A stretch of 64,000 nucleotides of DNA, taken from contig JAUXVE010000079.1 in NCBI GenBank assembly GCA_030680415.1, positions 22,382 through 86,381 of the forward strand, written 5' to 3'. This stretch comes from Rubrivivax sp. GTDB lineage: Bacteria; Pseudomonadota; Gammaproteobacteria; Burkholderiales; Burkholderiaceae_C. The notes under the pieces were generated by a model. That model saw nothing but the letters and a program-made list of their open reading frames with translations. It searched no databases and was not told the origin of the DNA. Position 1 is the stretch's first letter. Every line of letters starts with the position of its first letter. A program made the position numbers and the translations under genes. Below, one piece after another: positions 8,712 to 17,999 of this stretch.

Positions 8712-9941
8712 ATGGAACAGCCAACCCCGCTTCCCAGCCGCTGCGACGTGCTCGTCGTCGGCGCCGGCCCGGCCGGCAGCGCCTGCGCGCTCTGGCTGGC
8801 GCGAGCCGGCCACGACGTGCTGCTGGCCGACCAGCACACCTTCCCGCGCGACAAGGTCTGCGGCGACGGGCTGATACCGGACACGCACGCCGCGCTGCGC
8901 CGGCTCGGCGTCTACGACGAGGTGGCGGCGCTGGCCGCGCCGGTGCCGCACGTGCGCTGCATCGGCCCGCGCGGTGCCTTTGTCGACGTCGCGGGCACGC
9001 TTTCGGTGCTGCCGCGCAAGACGCTGGACCACATCCTCGTGCGCGCCGCCGAGCGCGCCGGCGCGCGACTGTTGGCGCCGCTGCGCTTCGAGGCGCCGCT
9101 GCTCGAAGGCGAGCGTGTCGTCGGCGCCCGTTTCCAGGCCGCTGGCGGCGGGCACGAGATCACGGCACGCTGGGTCGTGCTGGCCACCGGCGCGGTGCCG
9201 CAGGCGCTGATCGCTAGCGGCCTGTGCGAGCGCCGCACGCCCAGCGGCGTGGCCTTGCGCGGCTATGTGCGCCACGACGCGATGGTCGGCCGCATCAAGC
9301 AGATGCAGCTGGTGTGGCACCCGCGGCTGCGCGGCGGCTACGGCTGGATCTTTCCGGCGCCCGGCGGACTGTTCAACATCGGCACCGGCCTCACCGGCAG
9401 CCACATCGTGCAGCGCAACGGCAAGGGGCGCATGCAGGACATCAACCTGCGCGACATGCTCGATGCCTTCTGCGAGGTCTACGCGCCGGCGCGCGAGCTG
9501 ATGAGCGGCGGTGAACTGCAGGGCGAAATCAAGGGCGCGCCCTTGCGCTGCACGCTGCGCGGTGCCCGCTGGTCGCGCCCGGGGCTGCTGGTGGCCGGCG
9601 AAGCCGCCGGCAGCACCTATGCCTTCAGCGGTGAAGGCATAGGCAAGGCCATGGAGACCGGCCTGCTGGCCGCCGAGGCACTGCTGGCGCGTCGGCAAGT
9701 GGCCGACGACGACGCGGTGCGCCAACGCTATGAAGCCGCGCTGCGCACGCTGCAACCCAGGTTCGACCTCTACGAGACCGCCAGCCACGTCAACCTGCAC
9801 CCCTGGATTGCCGATCTGGTGGTCTGGCGCGCCCGGCGCAGCGCACGCATCCGCAGCCGTCTCGCGGGCATCCTGGAGGAAACCCAGAACCCCGGCCGAC
9901 TCTTCAGCTGGAGCGGCATGAGCAAGCTGATGTTCGAATGA
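8712..9941 (+). CDS. FAD-dependent oxidoreductase, geranylgeranyl reductase family
   Basis: 409 residues from the ATG at 8712. The N-terminal dinucleotide-binding motif is VVGAGPAGSACALWLARAG. The second hallmark, FPRDKVCGDGL, is the FAD-proximal segment shared by geranylgeranyl reductases and related flavin enzymes. A third, GEAAGSTYAFSGEGIGKAM, contacts the flavin near the C-terminus. These enzymes reduce or hydroxylate hydrophobic substrates such as isoprenoids, and FixC-type members act in electron transfer. No isoprenoid, bacteriochlorophyll or quinone gene lies nearby, so the substrate remains open. Divergent from the DksA-type gene. Confidence 0.85.
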   Translation: MEQPTPLPSRCDVLVVGAGPAGSACALWLARAGHDVLLADQHTFPRDKVCGDGLIPDTHAALRRLGVYDEVAALAAPVPHVRCIGPRGAFVDVAGTLSVLPRKTLDHILVRAAERAGARLLAPLRFEAPLLEGERVVGARFQAAGGGHEITARWVVLATGAVPQALIASGLCERRTPSGVALRGYVRHDAMVGRIKQMQLVWHPRLRGGYGWIFPAPGGLFNIGTGLTGSHIVQRNGKGRMQDINLRDMLDAFCEVYAPARELMSGGELQGEIKGAPLRCTLRGARWSRPGLLVAGEAAGSTYAFSGEGIGKAMETGLLAAEALLARRQVADDDAVRQRYEAALRTLQPRFDLYETASHVNLHPWIADLVVWRARRSARIRSRLAGILEETQNPGRLFSWSGMSKLMFE

Positions 9942-9963
9942 TCCCTCGCGAAAGGCCCCACCG

Positions 9964-10869
9964 ATGAAGCCGTGTTTCCTCATCAGCACCCTCCTTGCCC
10001 TGAGCGTCACGCTCGCCGCCTGCGGTGGCGGCGGCGGCGACAGCGGCACCCAGCCCGCCAGCGTCAGCTCGGTCATGGTTGGCGCCCCCATGTACGGTCA
10101 GCCGCTGCTGTTCACCATCAACGGCAGCCAGCTCGCCGGCGGCATCGACCTCAGCTCGGCGGGCTGCCGCGACTTCACGCTCGGCACCGCCGCGCCCCAC
10201 ATCAGCAGCGCCAGCGTGGCCTACTACCGCTGCACCGTGATGGCAGTCGGTGCACAGCAGGCCAGCGTGATGCGCCGCAGTGACAACACGGTGCTGGCCA
10301 CGGTCGAATACACCGTGCCCGTGCCGCAGGTGACGCTGAACGTGAGCAACGGCGCGTCGGCCGGCAGCGGGCCGGTCAACGGCAGCCTGGTCATCACGCT
10401 GGCGCCGCAGCAGGCGCCGATCACGGTGGACAACTTCCTGGCCTACGTCAACGGCGGTTTCTATGACGGCACCGTCTTCCACCGCAACGCGCCCGGCTTC
10501 GTGCTGCAGGGCGGGGGCTGGGCGGCCGCACTGAACCCCGCCCTGCCGGTGCCGGCGCCCAAGGCCACCCAGGCGCCGATCGCACTGGAAGTCGGCCGCG
10601 GCCTGAGCAACCTGCGCCTGTCGGTGGCCATGGCGCGCACCGGCGTGCTGAATTCGGCCACTTCGCAGTTCTTCATCAACCTCGCCGACAACGCCTTCCT
10701 GGACACCTCGGGCGGCGGCTATGCGGTGTTCGGCAACGTCACCGCCGGCGCTGCCGTCGTCGACGCGATGGCCGCCGCGACCTGCGCCCCTTACCCGGCA
10801 CTGCTGGGGGCGGGCGAGTGCCTGCCGGTGCCCAACGTGGTGGTGTGGGCGGCGCGCCAGACACGCTGA
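9964..10869 (+). CDS. Lipoprotein with C-terminal cyclophilin-type PPIase domain
   Basis: 301 residues. The signal peptide ends in lipobox LAAC, followed by a glycine-rich linker (GGGGGD). Residues about 35-115 form an uncharacterised beta-rich region. From about 120 the cyclophilin fold appears: APITVDNFLAYV, then VFHRNAPGFVLQGG with the catalytic Arg, Phe and Gln, and TSQFFINLADNAFLD. It should speed prolyl isomerisation in the periplasm, anchored to a membrane. Starts 22 bp after the oxidoreductase stop, so the two may be co-transcribed. Confidence 0.85.
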   Translation: MKPCFLISTLLALSVTLAACGGGGGDSGTQPASVSSVMVGAPMYGQPLLFTINGSQLAGGIDLSSAGCRDFTLGTAAPHISSASVAYYRCTVMAVGAQQASVMRRSDNTVLATVEYTVPVPQVTLNVSNGASAGSGPVNGSLVITLAPQQAPITVDNFLAYVNGGFYDGTVFHRNAPGFVLQGGGWAAALNPALPVPAPKATQAPIALEVGRGLSNLRLSVAMARTGVLNSATSQFFINLADNAFLDTSGGGYAVFGNVTAGAAVVDAMAAATCAPYPALLGAGECLPVPNVVVWAARQTR

Positions 10870-10897
10870 GTAGACGCCCCCGCACAAGCGCAGCGCC

Positions 10898-12064
10898 TCA
10901 CGGTCGCGCTGCGGCCGTCGCGCTCACCACCCGGTACACGAAATGCAGCTTGGCCACCGCGTGGTGGCTGAGCACGAAGGGGCAGAGGTCGGGCTGCCCC
11001 ATGCTGCGCGCCAGCTCGTTCATCAGCGCCGTGATCTGCAGCCAGGCGTTGACCAGACCCAGGAAACGCGGCGCACCGGGGTCGCCGGGTGCGTCCAGCG
11101 CGTCGGCGCCGTAGGGTTCGATCTGGATTTCGACGTCGCCGCCTTCCAGGCCGAAGCTCAGCGCCGTGTCGAGCGTGTCCACCATGTGCAGGTAGTTGGC
11201 CCAGGTCTCGGCCCAGTCCTCCCACGTATGCGCGCTGGCGTAGGCACTGACGCAGCGCTGCGGCCAGTCGGCCGCCGGTCCGGTCTGGTAGTGACGCTCC
11301 AGCGCTGCCGCATAGTCCTGCCGCTCGTCGCCGAAGCGCGCGCGGAAGGGCCCCAGCCAGCCGCTGCCGGCCACCAGGCGGTCCCAGTAGTAGTGGCCGA
11401 TCTCGTGGCGCAGGTGGCCGAGCAAGGTGCGGTAGGGCTCGCGTAGCGTGTTGCGCAGGGTTTCGCGCGTGGCGTCGTCGGCTTCGTCGAGGTCCAGCGT
11501 GATGAGTCCGTCCGCGTGGCCCGTCGCCACCCGCGGCGCGCCGGGCGCAGAGCGCAGGAAGTCGAACATGACACCGCGCTCGGGGTCTTCGCTGACCTTG
11601 GACTGCAGCGGCAGCCCCAGCGCCAGCAACTGCGACACCAGGCGCCGCTTGGCGCGTTCGACGCGGCTCCACAGCAGCGCGTTGTCGCCTTCGTCGAGGT
11701 CGGGGATCGTGTGGTTCAGTCGGCAGGCGCGACACAGGCCGTTGTGGGCCCGGGCCTGATCAGACGGCAGCAGCCAGTTGCAGCCGGCGGGACCGAAGTT
11801 GGCGCAGCGCTGCAAGGGCGGGTCGGGCTCACCGGCGTCGTCGGCCGCGCGCCAGATGCCGGGCTGCAGCCCCGGCACCAGCGAGCGCAGCGTCAGTGCC
11901 TCGGCGTCGAACCCCAGTTCGCTGCCGCAGGCCAGGCACACGCTGTTGCGGAAGAACACCGGCTGGCCGCAGCGGCAGCGGTCGTTGCGCGCCGCCTGCG
12001 GCCGCATGCCCGGCCCGAGCACGCCGCTCAGGCCGTGGCCGAGCATGCTCAACAGGGGCTTCAT
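10898..12064 (-). CDS. Putative zinc-binding metallopeptidase with zinc-ribbon N-terminus
   Basis: 388 residues from the ATG at 12064; an open frame extends far upstream but carries no plausible start or homology. Cys pairs at 30/32, 43/46, 87/95 and 111/114 suggest one or two zinc ribbons. HEIGH at 220-224, followed by YYWD, is a gluzincin-type HExxH motif. This architecture matches an uncharacterised bacterial family described as putative zinc-binding peptidase (DUF2248-like). Such proteins often neighbour transglutaminase and circularly permuted ATP-grasp genes, but none is present here. Convergent with the cyclophilin lipoprotein gene. Peptidase activity is inferred from the motif. Confidence 0.8.
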   Translation of the reverse strand: MKPLLSMLGHGLSGVLGPGMRPQAARNDRCRCGQPVFFRNSVCLACGSELGFDAEALTLRSLVPGLQPGIWRAADDAGEPDPPLQRCANFGPAGCNWLLPSDQARAHNGLCRACRLNHTIPDLDEGDNALLWSRVERAKRRLVSQLLALGLPLQSKVSEDPERGVMFDFLRSAPGAPRVATGHADGLITLDLDEADDATRETLRNTLREPYRTLLGHLRHEIGHYYWDRLVAGSGWLGPFRARFGDERQDYAAALERHYQTGPAADWPQRCVSAYASAHTWEDWAETWANYLHMVDTLDTALSFGLEGGDVEIQIEPYGADALDAPGDPGAPRFLGLVNAWLQITALMNELARSMGQPDLCPFVLSHHAVAKLHFVYRVVSATAAARP

Positions 12065-12412
12065 CGGCGCAGTGTAGCCACGCCGCAATGCCGGCATGTG
12101 CCAGTTGCCGGGAATGAACGCCAACACGCCGACCGACGTAATGTTCAGCTTCACGGGCCTGGCCAGCTGCGCCCACGAGCACCGGGACGGCTTCGGCATC
12201 GCCTCCTTCGAAAGCAAGGCACTGCGCCGGGCAAGCTGCGTGTCTTCAGCGACGGCGAGCGCTCGGCGGTGCAGTCGTCCATGCCGGCGCGGCCGGCCCG
12301 CAACGCAGGTGGGGTCGCGGCAGGTGGGGGCTCCTTTCAAGGGTCGGCAACGAAGCGAGGCGGCCGCGGCGCGGGTAGCATCCAAGGCACCCGATTGCCG
12401 CCCATCTTCCGC
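12065..12412. other. Gap containing an amidotransferase remnant
   Basis: 348 bases between the divergent zinc-peptidase and carboxypeptidase genes. The left two thirds hold the recognisable start of a class II glutamine amidotransferase (12096-12290). The rest is GC-rich and without a gene. No clear promoter was seen. Confidence 0.5.
12096..12290 (+). pseudogene. N-terminal remnant of class II glutamine amidotransferase (YafJ-like)
   Basis: From the ATG at 12096 the frame reads MCQLPGMNANTPTDVMFSFTG, then HEHRDGFGIASFE. This is the start of YafJ-type amidotransferases, where the consensus is MCxLLGMxxNxPTDxxFSFTG followed by HxDGWGIxFYE; Cys2 would be the catalytic nucleophile. After about 12230 the match moves to another frame (GKLRVFSDGERSA) and then fades. 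Intact family members are about 270 residues, so this is a frameshifted and truncated relic. The intact M14 peptidase gene begins about 120 bp later. Confidence 0.75.
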
Positions 12413-14107
12413 ATGCCCGACATCCCCGTCCCACGCTTCGACCAGTTCTACCGCTACCCCGAGCTGACGCGCCTGCTGCGCGACTACGCTGCCGCGGCGC
12501 CGCAGCTCGTGAGCCTGTCCAGCCTGGGCAAGAGCTGGGAAGGGCGTGACATCTGGCTGCTGACGATCACCAACCAGGCCACCGGCAGCGACACCGACAA
12601 GCCGGCATTCTGGGTCGACGGCAACATCCACGCCGCCGAGCTGACGGCCAGCACGGCCTGCCTGTACTGGCTGCACCAGCTCGTCTCGGGCTACGACAGC
12701 GACCCCAGGATCCGCCAGCTGCTCGACACCCGCGTCGTCTACATGGCGCCCAGGCTGAACCCCGACGGCGCCGAACTCGCACTGGCCGACCGGCCGCGGC
12801 ACATCCGCTCGTCGACCCGCCCCTACCCCTACGACGAGCAGCCGGTCGAAGGCCTGACCATCGAGGACGTCGACGGCGATGGGCGCGTGCTGAGCATGCG
12901 CATCCCCGACCCGCACGGCCCCTACAAGAAACACGCCACCGAGCCGCGTCTGATGGTGCCGCGCGAGCCCGGCGAGTTCGGCGGCGAGTACTACCGCCTC
13001 ATCCCCGAAGGCACGCTGAAGAACTTCGACGGCTTGAGGATCACCGCCAACCCCGACCGCGAGGGGCTGGACCTGAACCGCAACTTCCCCGCCTACTGGC
13101 GCCAGGAATTCGAACAGGTCGGCGCCGGCCCCTACCCCACCAGCGAGCCGGAGGTGCGGGCGATGGTGGACTTCATCACCCGGCACCCCAACATCGGCGC
13201 CGCGGTCAGCTTCCACACCCACAGCGGCGTCATCCTGCGGCCCATGGGCACGCAGAGCGACGACGACATGACGCCCGAGGACCTGTGGATGTACAAGCGG
13301 CTGTCGGACCTCGGCGCCAAGCTCACCGGCTACCCTGCGATCAGCATCTTCCACGAGTTCAAGTACCACCCCAAGCAGACCATCACCGGCACCCAGGACT
13401 GGGTCTACGAACACCTCGGGGCGCTGTTCTGGACGGTCGAGATCTGGGCCCCCAACAAGGAAGCCGGCATCACCGACTACCCCTGGATCGAGTGGTACCG
13501 CGACCATCCGCCCGAGGACGACCTCAAGCTGCTGAAGTGGAGCGACGAGCAATGCGCCGGACTGGCCTACGTCGAGTGGCGCCCTTACCGCCATCCGCAA
13601 CTCGGCATGGTCGAGCTGGGGGGCTGGGACAAGATGAACTTCTGGCGCAACCCGCCGCCGCACCTGCGCGAACGCGAGGCTGCGCGTTTCCCGGGCTGGC
13701 TGACGCAGCTCGCGCTGTCGCTGCCGCGCCTGGAGGTGCTGCGTGCCGAGGTGCGCGCGCTCGGTGCCGACACCTGGCGCGTGCGCTTCGCGGTCGCCAA
13801 CGGCGGCTACCTGCCGGCCTACGTGACCAAGCGCGCGCTCGAACGCAAGACGGCACGCGGCACGGTGTTCAACATTCACCTGCCGCCGGGCGTGAGCCTG
13901 GCCAGCGGGTCCGAGCGTGTGGTGGGCCCGCACCTGGAAGGCCACGCGCCGAAGAGCTCGCTGCAGGCCTTCCTGCCCAGCCGCGAGATCACCGGCGACC
14001 GCGCGGTGGTCGAATGGGTGGTGCGTGGACCGCGCGGCACGGCGGTGGCGCTGACGGCAACGGCCGACCGGGCGGGCACCGTGCGCACCGAAGTCACTCT
14101 GGATTGA
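12413..14107 (+). CDS. M14 family zinc carboxypeptidase
   Basis: 564 residues from the ATG at 12413. Zinc ligands H73 and E76 lie in DGNIHAAELTAS, the substrate-binding Asn/Arg pair in DLNRNFP, the third ligand His in SFHTHSG and the catalytic Glu in TVEIWAPN. No signal peptide is evident, so it is probably cytosolic. The catalytic part spans about residues 10-400; the last 150 residues form a beta-rich domain often found in bacterial M14 enzymes. It should remove C-terminal residues from peptides; the exact substrate is unknown. Starts downstream of the amidotransferase relic and is followed 57 bp later by a sensor kinase on the same strand. Confidence 0.85.
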   Translation: MPDIPVPRFDQFYRYPELTRLLRDYAAAAPQLVSLSSLGKSWEGRDIWLLTITNQATGSDTDKPAFWVDGNIHAAELTASTACLYWLHQLVSGYDSDPRIRQLLDTRVVYMAPRLNPDGAELALADRPRHIRSSTRPYPYDEQPVEGLTIEDVDGDGRVLSMRIPDPHGPYKKHATEPRLMVPREPGEFGGEYYRLIPEGTLKNFDGLRITANPDREGLDLNRNFPAYWRQEFEQVGAGPYPTSEPEVRAMVDFITRHPNIGAAVSFHTHSGVILRPMGTQSDDDMTPEDLWMYKRLSDLGAKLTGYPAISIFHEFKYHPKQTITGTQDWVYEHLGALFWTVEIWAPNKEAGITDYPWIEWYRDHPPEDDLKLLKWSDEQCAGLAYVEWRPYRHPQLGMVELGGWDKMNFWRNPPPHLREREAARFPGWLTQLALSLPRLEVLRAEVRALGADTWRVRFAVANGGYLPAYVTKRALERKTARGTVFNIHLPPGVSLASGSERVVGPHLEGHAPKSSLQAFLPSREITGDRAVVEWVVRGPRGTAVALTATADRAGTVRTEVTLD

Positions 14108-14164
14108 CGGCACGAGGCGGCAGCCGACGGACAGGGGCTGAACGACGACAGCATCGGGGCAGAC

Positions 14165-16033
14165 ATGGACAACTTCTCGTCGCTGTTCGAGTTCCTGCCC
14201 ATCGGTGCCTACCGCACGCTGCCCGACGGCACGCAGCTGCGCGCCAACCTGGCGCTGGTGCGGCTCAACGGCTACGCCAGCGAAGCCGAGATGCTGGCCG
14301 GCGTGCACGACATCGCGCTCGAGTGGTACGTCGACCCGCAACGCCGGGCGGTGTTTCGCCGCCTGCTCGAGGCCGAGGGGCAGGTCGCCGGCTTCGAATC
14401 CGAGGTCTGGCGCCACAAGACACGTGAGCGCATCTGGATCAGTGAGAACGCCCACGTCGTGCGCGACGCCGCGGGTCGCATCGACTATTACGAGGGCACG
14501 GTCGAAGAGATCACCGAGCGCGTGCAGGCACGTGAAGCGCTGCGACGCAGCCAGCAGCAGCTGCAGCAGATCTTCGACCTCGTGCCGGGGGTCATCTACC
14601 GTCTCGTGACGTCACCCGACGGGCAGACGAGGGCCAGCCTCATCAGCCCGAACGTGCGCGAGCTCTTCGGTGTCTCGGCCGAGGCCGTGCTGCGCGACCC
14701 ACTCGCGTTGCGCACCCTGCGGCACCCCGACGACCGCACCCAGGCCGAGGCCAGGCTCGTGGCCGCCGCCCAGGCAGGGCAAGCGCTTGCCATCGAGTTC
14801 CGTATCGTGCTCGACGACGGTACCGTGAAGTGGATCCACCAGACCAGCAACCCGGCACCGGCCGAGGACGGCAACGAGGTGCGCATCGGGCTCATGCTCG
14901 ACATCACCGCGCGCAAGCAGGCCGAACAGGCGCTGCGCGACAACAGCGAGCTCTGGAAACGCGCGCTGGAGAGCACCGGCGACGGCGTCTGGGACCTGGA
15001 CCTGGCCCACGGCGAGGAGGTCTATTCGCCCCAGTGCAAGGCGCTGTACGGCTACAGCGACGATGAGCTGCCCAACCTGCCCACGGCGCTGGACCGCCTG
15101 ACCCACCCCGACGACGTGCAACGCATGCGGCAGGACCGCGAAGACCACTTTGCCGGCCGCACGCCGGCCTACGTCAACGAACACCGCGTGCTGTGCAAGG
15201 ACGGGCAGTGGAAGTGGATCCTGGCGCGCGGCATCGTCATCAGCCGAGACGCGGCGGGGCGGCCGCTGCGCATGATCGGCACCCACACCGACATCACCGC
15301 CGCCAAGCAGGCCGATGCGCTGCGCTTCGAGCGCGACCGCGCGGCGGCGGCCGACCAGGCCAAGTCGCAGTTCCTGTCGCGCGTCAGCCACGAGCTGCGC
15401 ACGCCGCTGAATGCCATCCTCGGTTTTGCACAATTGCTGGATATGGACGCCGGCGCCAGCAAGCGCCAGCGCGGCTGGATCGCCCATGTGCTGGCCAGCG
15501 GGCGCCACCTGCTGGCACTGATGGACGACATCCTCGAGATCTCCAGCCTGCAGACCGGGGCCCTGCCGATGACGCTCGAAAGCCTGCCCCTGCGCCCGGT
15601 GGTCGAGGAAGCCTGGGCCATGCTGGCCGGGGCAGCGCAGGAGGCTGGCATCGCCGTCATCGACGAGGTGCCGCCCGGCCATGCGCTGACGGTGCGCGCC
15701 GACCGCAGGCGGCTCAAGCAGATCGTCAGCAACCTGTTGTCCAACGCCATCAAGTACAACCGGCCGGGCGGTTGGGTGCGCCTGCGCGCGCAAGCCGCGG
15801 GCGACCAGGTCGAGTTGGCCGTGACCGACAACGGCCCGGGCCTGGACGAAGCGCAGCGCGCGAGGCTGTTCCAGCCCTTCGAACGCCTGGGTGCGCAGCA
15901 TGGTCCGGTGGCCGGCACCGGCCTCGGCCTGTCGCTGAGCCGTCAGCTCGCCGACGCGATGGGCGGCACGATCGAGGTCGACAGCACGCCCGGCGTGGGC
16001 TCGACCTTCCGCGTGCGGATGCCTGCGGCCTGA
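14165..16033 (+). CDS. PAS-domain sensor histidine kinase
   Basis: 622 residues with no membrane helices, hence a soluble kinase. Three PAS/PAC modules lie at about residues 5-125, 135-260 and 265-390 (PAC ends such as EGTVEEITER, MLDITARKQAE, HTDITAAKQAD). The dimerisation/phosphoacceptor helix carries H409 in SHELRTPLNAILGF. The ATPase domain has N-box NLLSNAIKYN, G1 DNGPGL and G2 GTGLGLS. No receiver domain and no response-regulator gene is adjacent, so it is an orphan kinase. The ligand of the PAS domains cannot be told; no heme- or flavin-specific residue pattern was recognised. Confidence 0.9.
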   Translation: MDNFSSLFEFLPIGAYRTLPDGTQLRANLALVRLNGYASEAEMLAGVHDIALEWYVDPQRRAVFRRLLEAEGQVAGFESEVWRHKTRERIWISENAHVVRDAAGRIDYYEGTVEEITERVQAREALRRSQQQLQQIFDLVPGVIYRLVTSPDGQTRASLISPNVRELFGVSAEAVLRDPLALRTLRHPDDRTQAEARLVAAAQAGQALAIEFRIVLDDGTVKWIHQTSNPAPAEDGNEVRIGLMLDITARKQAEQALRDNSELWKRALESTGDGVWDLDLAHGEEVYSPQCKALYGYSDDELPNLPTALDRLTHPDDVQRMRQDREDHFAGRTPAYVNEHRVLCKDGQWKWILARGIVISRDAAGRPLRMIGTHTDITAAKQADALRFERDRAAAADQAKSQFLSRVSHELRTPLNAILGFAQLLDMDAGASKRQRGWIAHVLASGRHLLALMDDILEISSLQTGALPMTLESLPLRPVVEEAWAMLAGAAQEAGIAVIDEVPPGHALTVRADRRRLKQIVSNLLSNAIKYNRPGGWVRLRAQAAGDQVELAVTDNGPGLDEAQRARLFQPFERLGAQHGPVAGTGLGLSLSRQLADAMGGTIEVDSTPGVGSTFRVRMPAA

Positions 16034-16059
16034 CCGCATGAGAGCTTTTCGGTATGGCC

Positions 16060-16152
16060 CCCTCTCCCGCCTGGGCGGGAGAGGGCTGGGGTGAGGGTGG
16101 GGGGGGGTACGCATGACCCTCACCCCAACCCTCTCCCACAAGTGGGAGAGGG
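16060..16152. repeat. Palindromic repeat element, copy 1
   Basis: About 93 bp made of two hairpins, each with stem CCCTCTCCC / GGGAGAGGG, linked by an outer pairing GGGGTGAGGG / CCCTCACCCC. The spacer contains a run of G. A nearly identical copy lies at 45061-45152. Both sit between convergent genes, so each may also act as a bidirectional terminator. Elements of this make-up are frequent in GC-rich Proteobacteria. Confidence 0.85.
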
Positions 16153-16159
16153 GGCGAAT

Positions 16160-16744
16160 TCAGCGCTGCTCGAAGCGGAACACCGCCACGCTGGCCACCA
16201 GGTTGGGCCAGCGCCGCACCACGCGCCCGCTCTGCAAGCCGAAGCTGTCGGTGACCTCGAGGCCGCTCTTGCGCGCCAGCACCTCGAAGTCGGCGTAGGT
16301 GCCGAAGCGGATGTTGGGCGTGTCGTACCACTGGTAGGGCAGCACCTTGGTCACCGGCATGCGCCCGCCCAGCACACGCAGCCGGTTGGGCCAGTGCGCG
16401 AAGTTGGGGAAGCTGACGATGCCGATGCGGCCCACGCGCGCCGTCTCCTTGAGCATGCGTTCGGTGTTGCGCAGGTGCTGCAGGGTGTCGAGCTGCATCA
16501 CGACGTCGAAGCTGTTGTCGTCGAACAGCGCCAGGCCTTCTTCGAGGTTGAGCTGGATGACGTCGACACCGCGCTGTATGCAGGCGTGCACGTTGGCGTC
16601 GGCGATCTCGATGCCGTAGCCGCTGCAGGCCCTGTGCTTGCGCAGGTAGGCCAGCAGCTCGCCGTTGCCGCAGCCGAGGTCGAGCACGCGGCTGCCCACC
16701 GGCACCAGCTCGGCGATGATCTCGAGGTCACGGCGTTCAGACAT
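16160..16744 (-). CDS. metW: Methionine biosynthesis protein MetW
   Basis: 194 residues from the ATG at 16744, inside the end of metX (8-bp overlap). SAM-dependent methyltransferase fold: [11 protein letters not shown] near the N-terminus, then acidic YGIEIAD and [11 protein letters not shown]. MetW is encoded next to MetX in many Proteobacteria and supports homoserine acylation in methionine synthesis; its methyl acceptor is not established. Family signatures [12 protein letters not shown] and [13 protein letters not shown] are present. Coupled to metX by overlap. Confidence 0.93.
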   Translation of the reverse strand: MSERRDLEIIAELVPVGSRVLDLGCGNGELLAYLRKHRACSGYGIEIADANVHACIQRGVDVIQLNLEEGLALFDDNSFDVVMQLDTLQHLRNTERMLKETARVGRIGIVSFPNFAHWPNRLRVLGGRMPVTKVLPYQWYDTPNIRFGTYADFEVLARKSGLEVTDSFGLQSGRVVRRWPNLVASVAVFRFEQR

Positions 16745-17960
16745 GCGGGCCACCAGGCTCGCCGCGCTCGCCACCCCCCGAGGGGGCTCGGCCCGGACCG
16801 GGAGACCCGGATCCGGGCCGGTGGCCCCCAGGCTCGCCGCGCTCGGCCGCGATGCGCTCGAAGTAAGCGCGCATGACGGCGTGGTAGCGCGGGTCGTCGA
16901 GCAGGAAGGCGTCGTGGCCGTGCGGCGCGTCGATCTCCGCATAGCTGACGGCGATGCGGTTGTCCACCAGCGCCTTGACGAGCTCGCGCGAGCGCGCGGG
17001 CGAGAAGCGCCAGTCGGTGCTGAAGCTCACGAGCAGGAAGCCGTTGCCGCGGGCCACGGCGAAGGCGCGCGCGAGGTCGCCGCCGTGTTCGCGCGCGGGG
17101 TCGAAGTAATCCAGCGCACGCGTGATCAGCAGGTAGGTGTTGGCGTCGAAGTACTCGCTGAACTTGTCGCCTTGGTGGCGCAGGTAGCTTTCGATCTGGA
17201 ATTCGATGTCCTGCGTGCTGTAGCCGAGTTCGGCGGCCCGGAGTTCGCGGCCGAACTTGGCGTCCATGGCGTCGTCGGAAAGATAGGTGATGTGGCCGAG
17301 CATGCGCGCCACGCGCAGGCCGCGTTTGGGCACCACGCCGTGGGCGTAGAAGTGGCCGCCGTGAAAGTCGGGGTCGGTGACGATGGCGCGCCGCGCCACC
17401 TCGTTGAAGGCGATGTTCTGCGCCGACAGGTTGGGTGCCGTGGCCACCGCCACGCAGTGGCGCACGCGCTGCGGGTGGCGCAGCGTCCAGGCCAGCGCCT
17501 GCATGCCGCCCAGGCTGCCGCCGACCACGGCGGCGAGTCGCTCGATGCCCAGGCGCCGCATCAGGCGGGCCTGCACATCGACCCAGTCCTCGACCGTCTG
17601 CACCGGGAAGTCGGCGCCGTAGATGCGCCCGCTGGCCGGATTGACGTGCATCGGTCCGGTGGAGCCGAAACAGGAGCCGGGGTTGTTGACGCCGATGACG
17701 AAGAAACGGTCGGTATCCAGCGGCTTGCCGGGCCCCACCAGGTTGTCCCACCAGCCGACGCTGCCGTCGGCGTGTACGCCGGCGACGTGGTGGCTGGCGT
17801 TGAGCGCGTGGCACACCAGAACGGCGTTGCTGCGCTCGGCGTTCAGGCTGCCGTAGGTCTCGAAGGTGAGCGCGTAATCGGCCAGCACGGCGCCGCTCTT
17901 CAGCGCCAGCGGCTCGCTGAAGTGCATCTGCTGTGGCGTGACCAGACCGACGGAGCCCAT
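16737..17960 (-). CDS. metX: Homoserine O-acyltransferase (acetyl or succinyl)
   Basis: 407 residues from the ATG at 17960. Alpha/beta hydrolase fold; the nucleophile is S149 in VGGSLGGMQ, with the triad completed by Asp in STDWRFSP and His in PHGHDAFLL. It acylates homoserine, the committed step of methionine synthesis. MetX members use either acetyl- or succinyl-CoA, and I cannot decide from sequence alone. The enzyme proper ends near residue 375 (AYFERIAAE). The last 30 or so residues are Gly/Pro/Arg-rich and come from a GC-rich repeat at 16753-16845, so this tail is probably not functional. Downstream of a GST gene on the same strand. Confidence 0.93.
   Translation of the reverse strand: MGSVGLVTPQQMHFSEPLALKSGAVLADYALTFETYGSLNAERSNAVLVCHALNASHHVAGVHADGSVGWWDNLVGPGKPLDTDRFFVIGVNNPGSCFGSTGPMHVNPASGRIYGADFPVQTVEDWVDVQARLMRRLGIERLAAVVGGSLGGMQALAWTLRHPQRVRHCVAVATAPNLSAQNIAFNEVARRAIVTDPDFHGGHFYAHGVVPKRGLRVARMLGHITYLSDDAMDAKFGRELRAAELGYSTQDIEFQIESYLRHQGDKFSEYFDANTYLLITRALDYFDPAREHGGDLARAFAVARGNGFLLVSFSTDWRFSPARSRELVKALVDNRIAVSYAEIDAPHGHDAFLLDDPRYHAVMRAYFERIAAERGEPGGHRPGSGSPGPGRAPSGGGERGEPGGPHV
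16753..16845. repeat. GC-rich direct repeat within the 3' end of metX
   Basis: An 18-bp unit occurs at 16753-16770 and again at 16828-16845, flanking palindromic stretches (CCCCCCGAGGGGG and GGCCCGGA...TCCGGGCC). The segment is translated as the odd tail of MetX. A related poly-C/poly-G palindrome lies at 20282-20340. Probably an intergenic repeat that became coding. Confidence 0.6.
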
Positions 17961-17999
17961 TGAGTACCCGGCGCAGGCCCGTCGCGGCAACGCCGGCCG

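Noticed and set aside
12065..14455. Upstream extension of the zinc-peptidase frame on the minus strand
   Set aside because: The frame is open for another 800 codons but is antisense to the M14 peptidase and kinase genes; the family start and zinc ribbon begin at the ATG at 12064.
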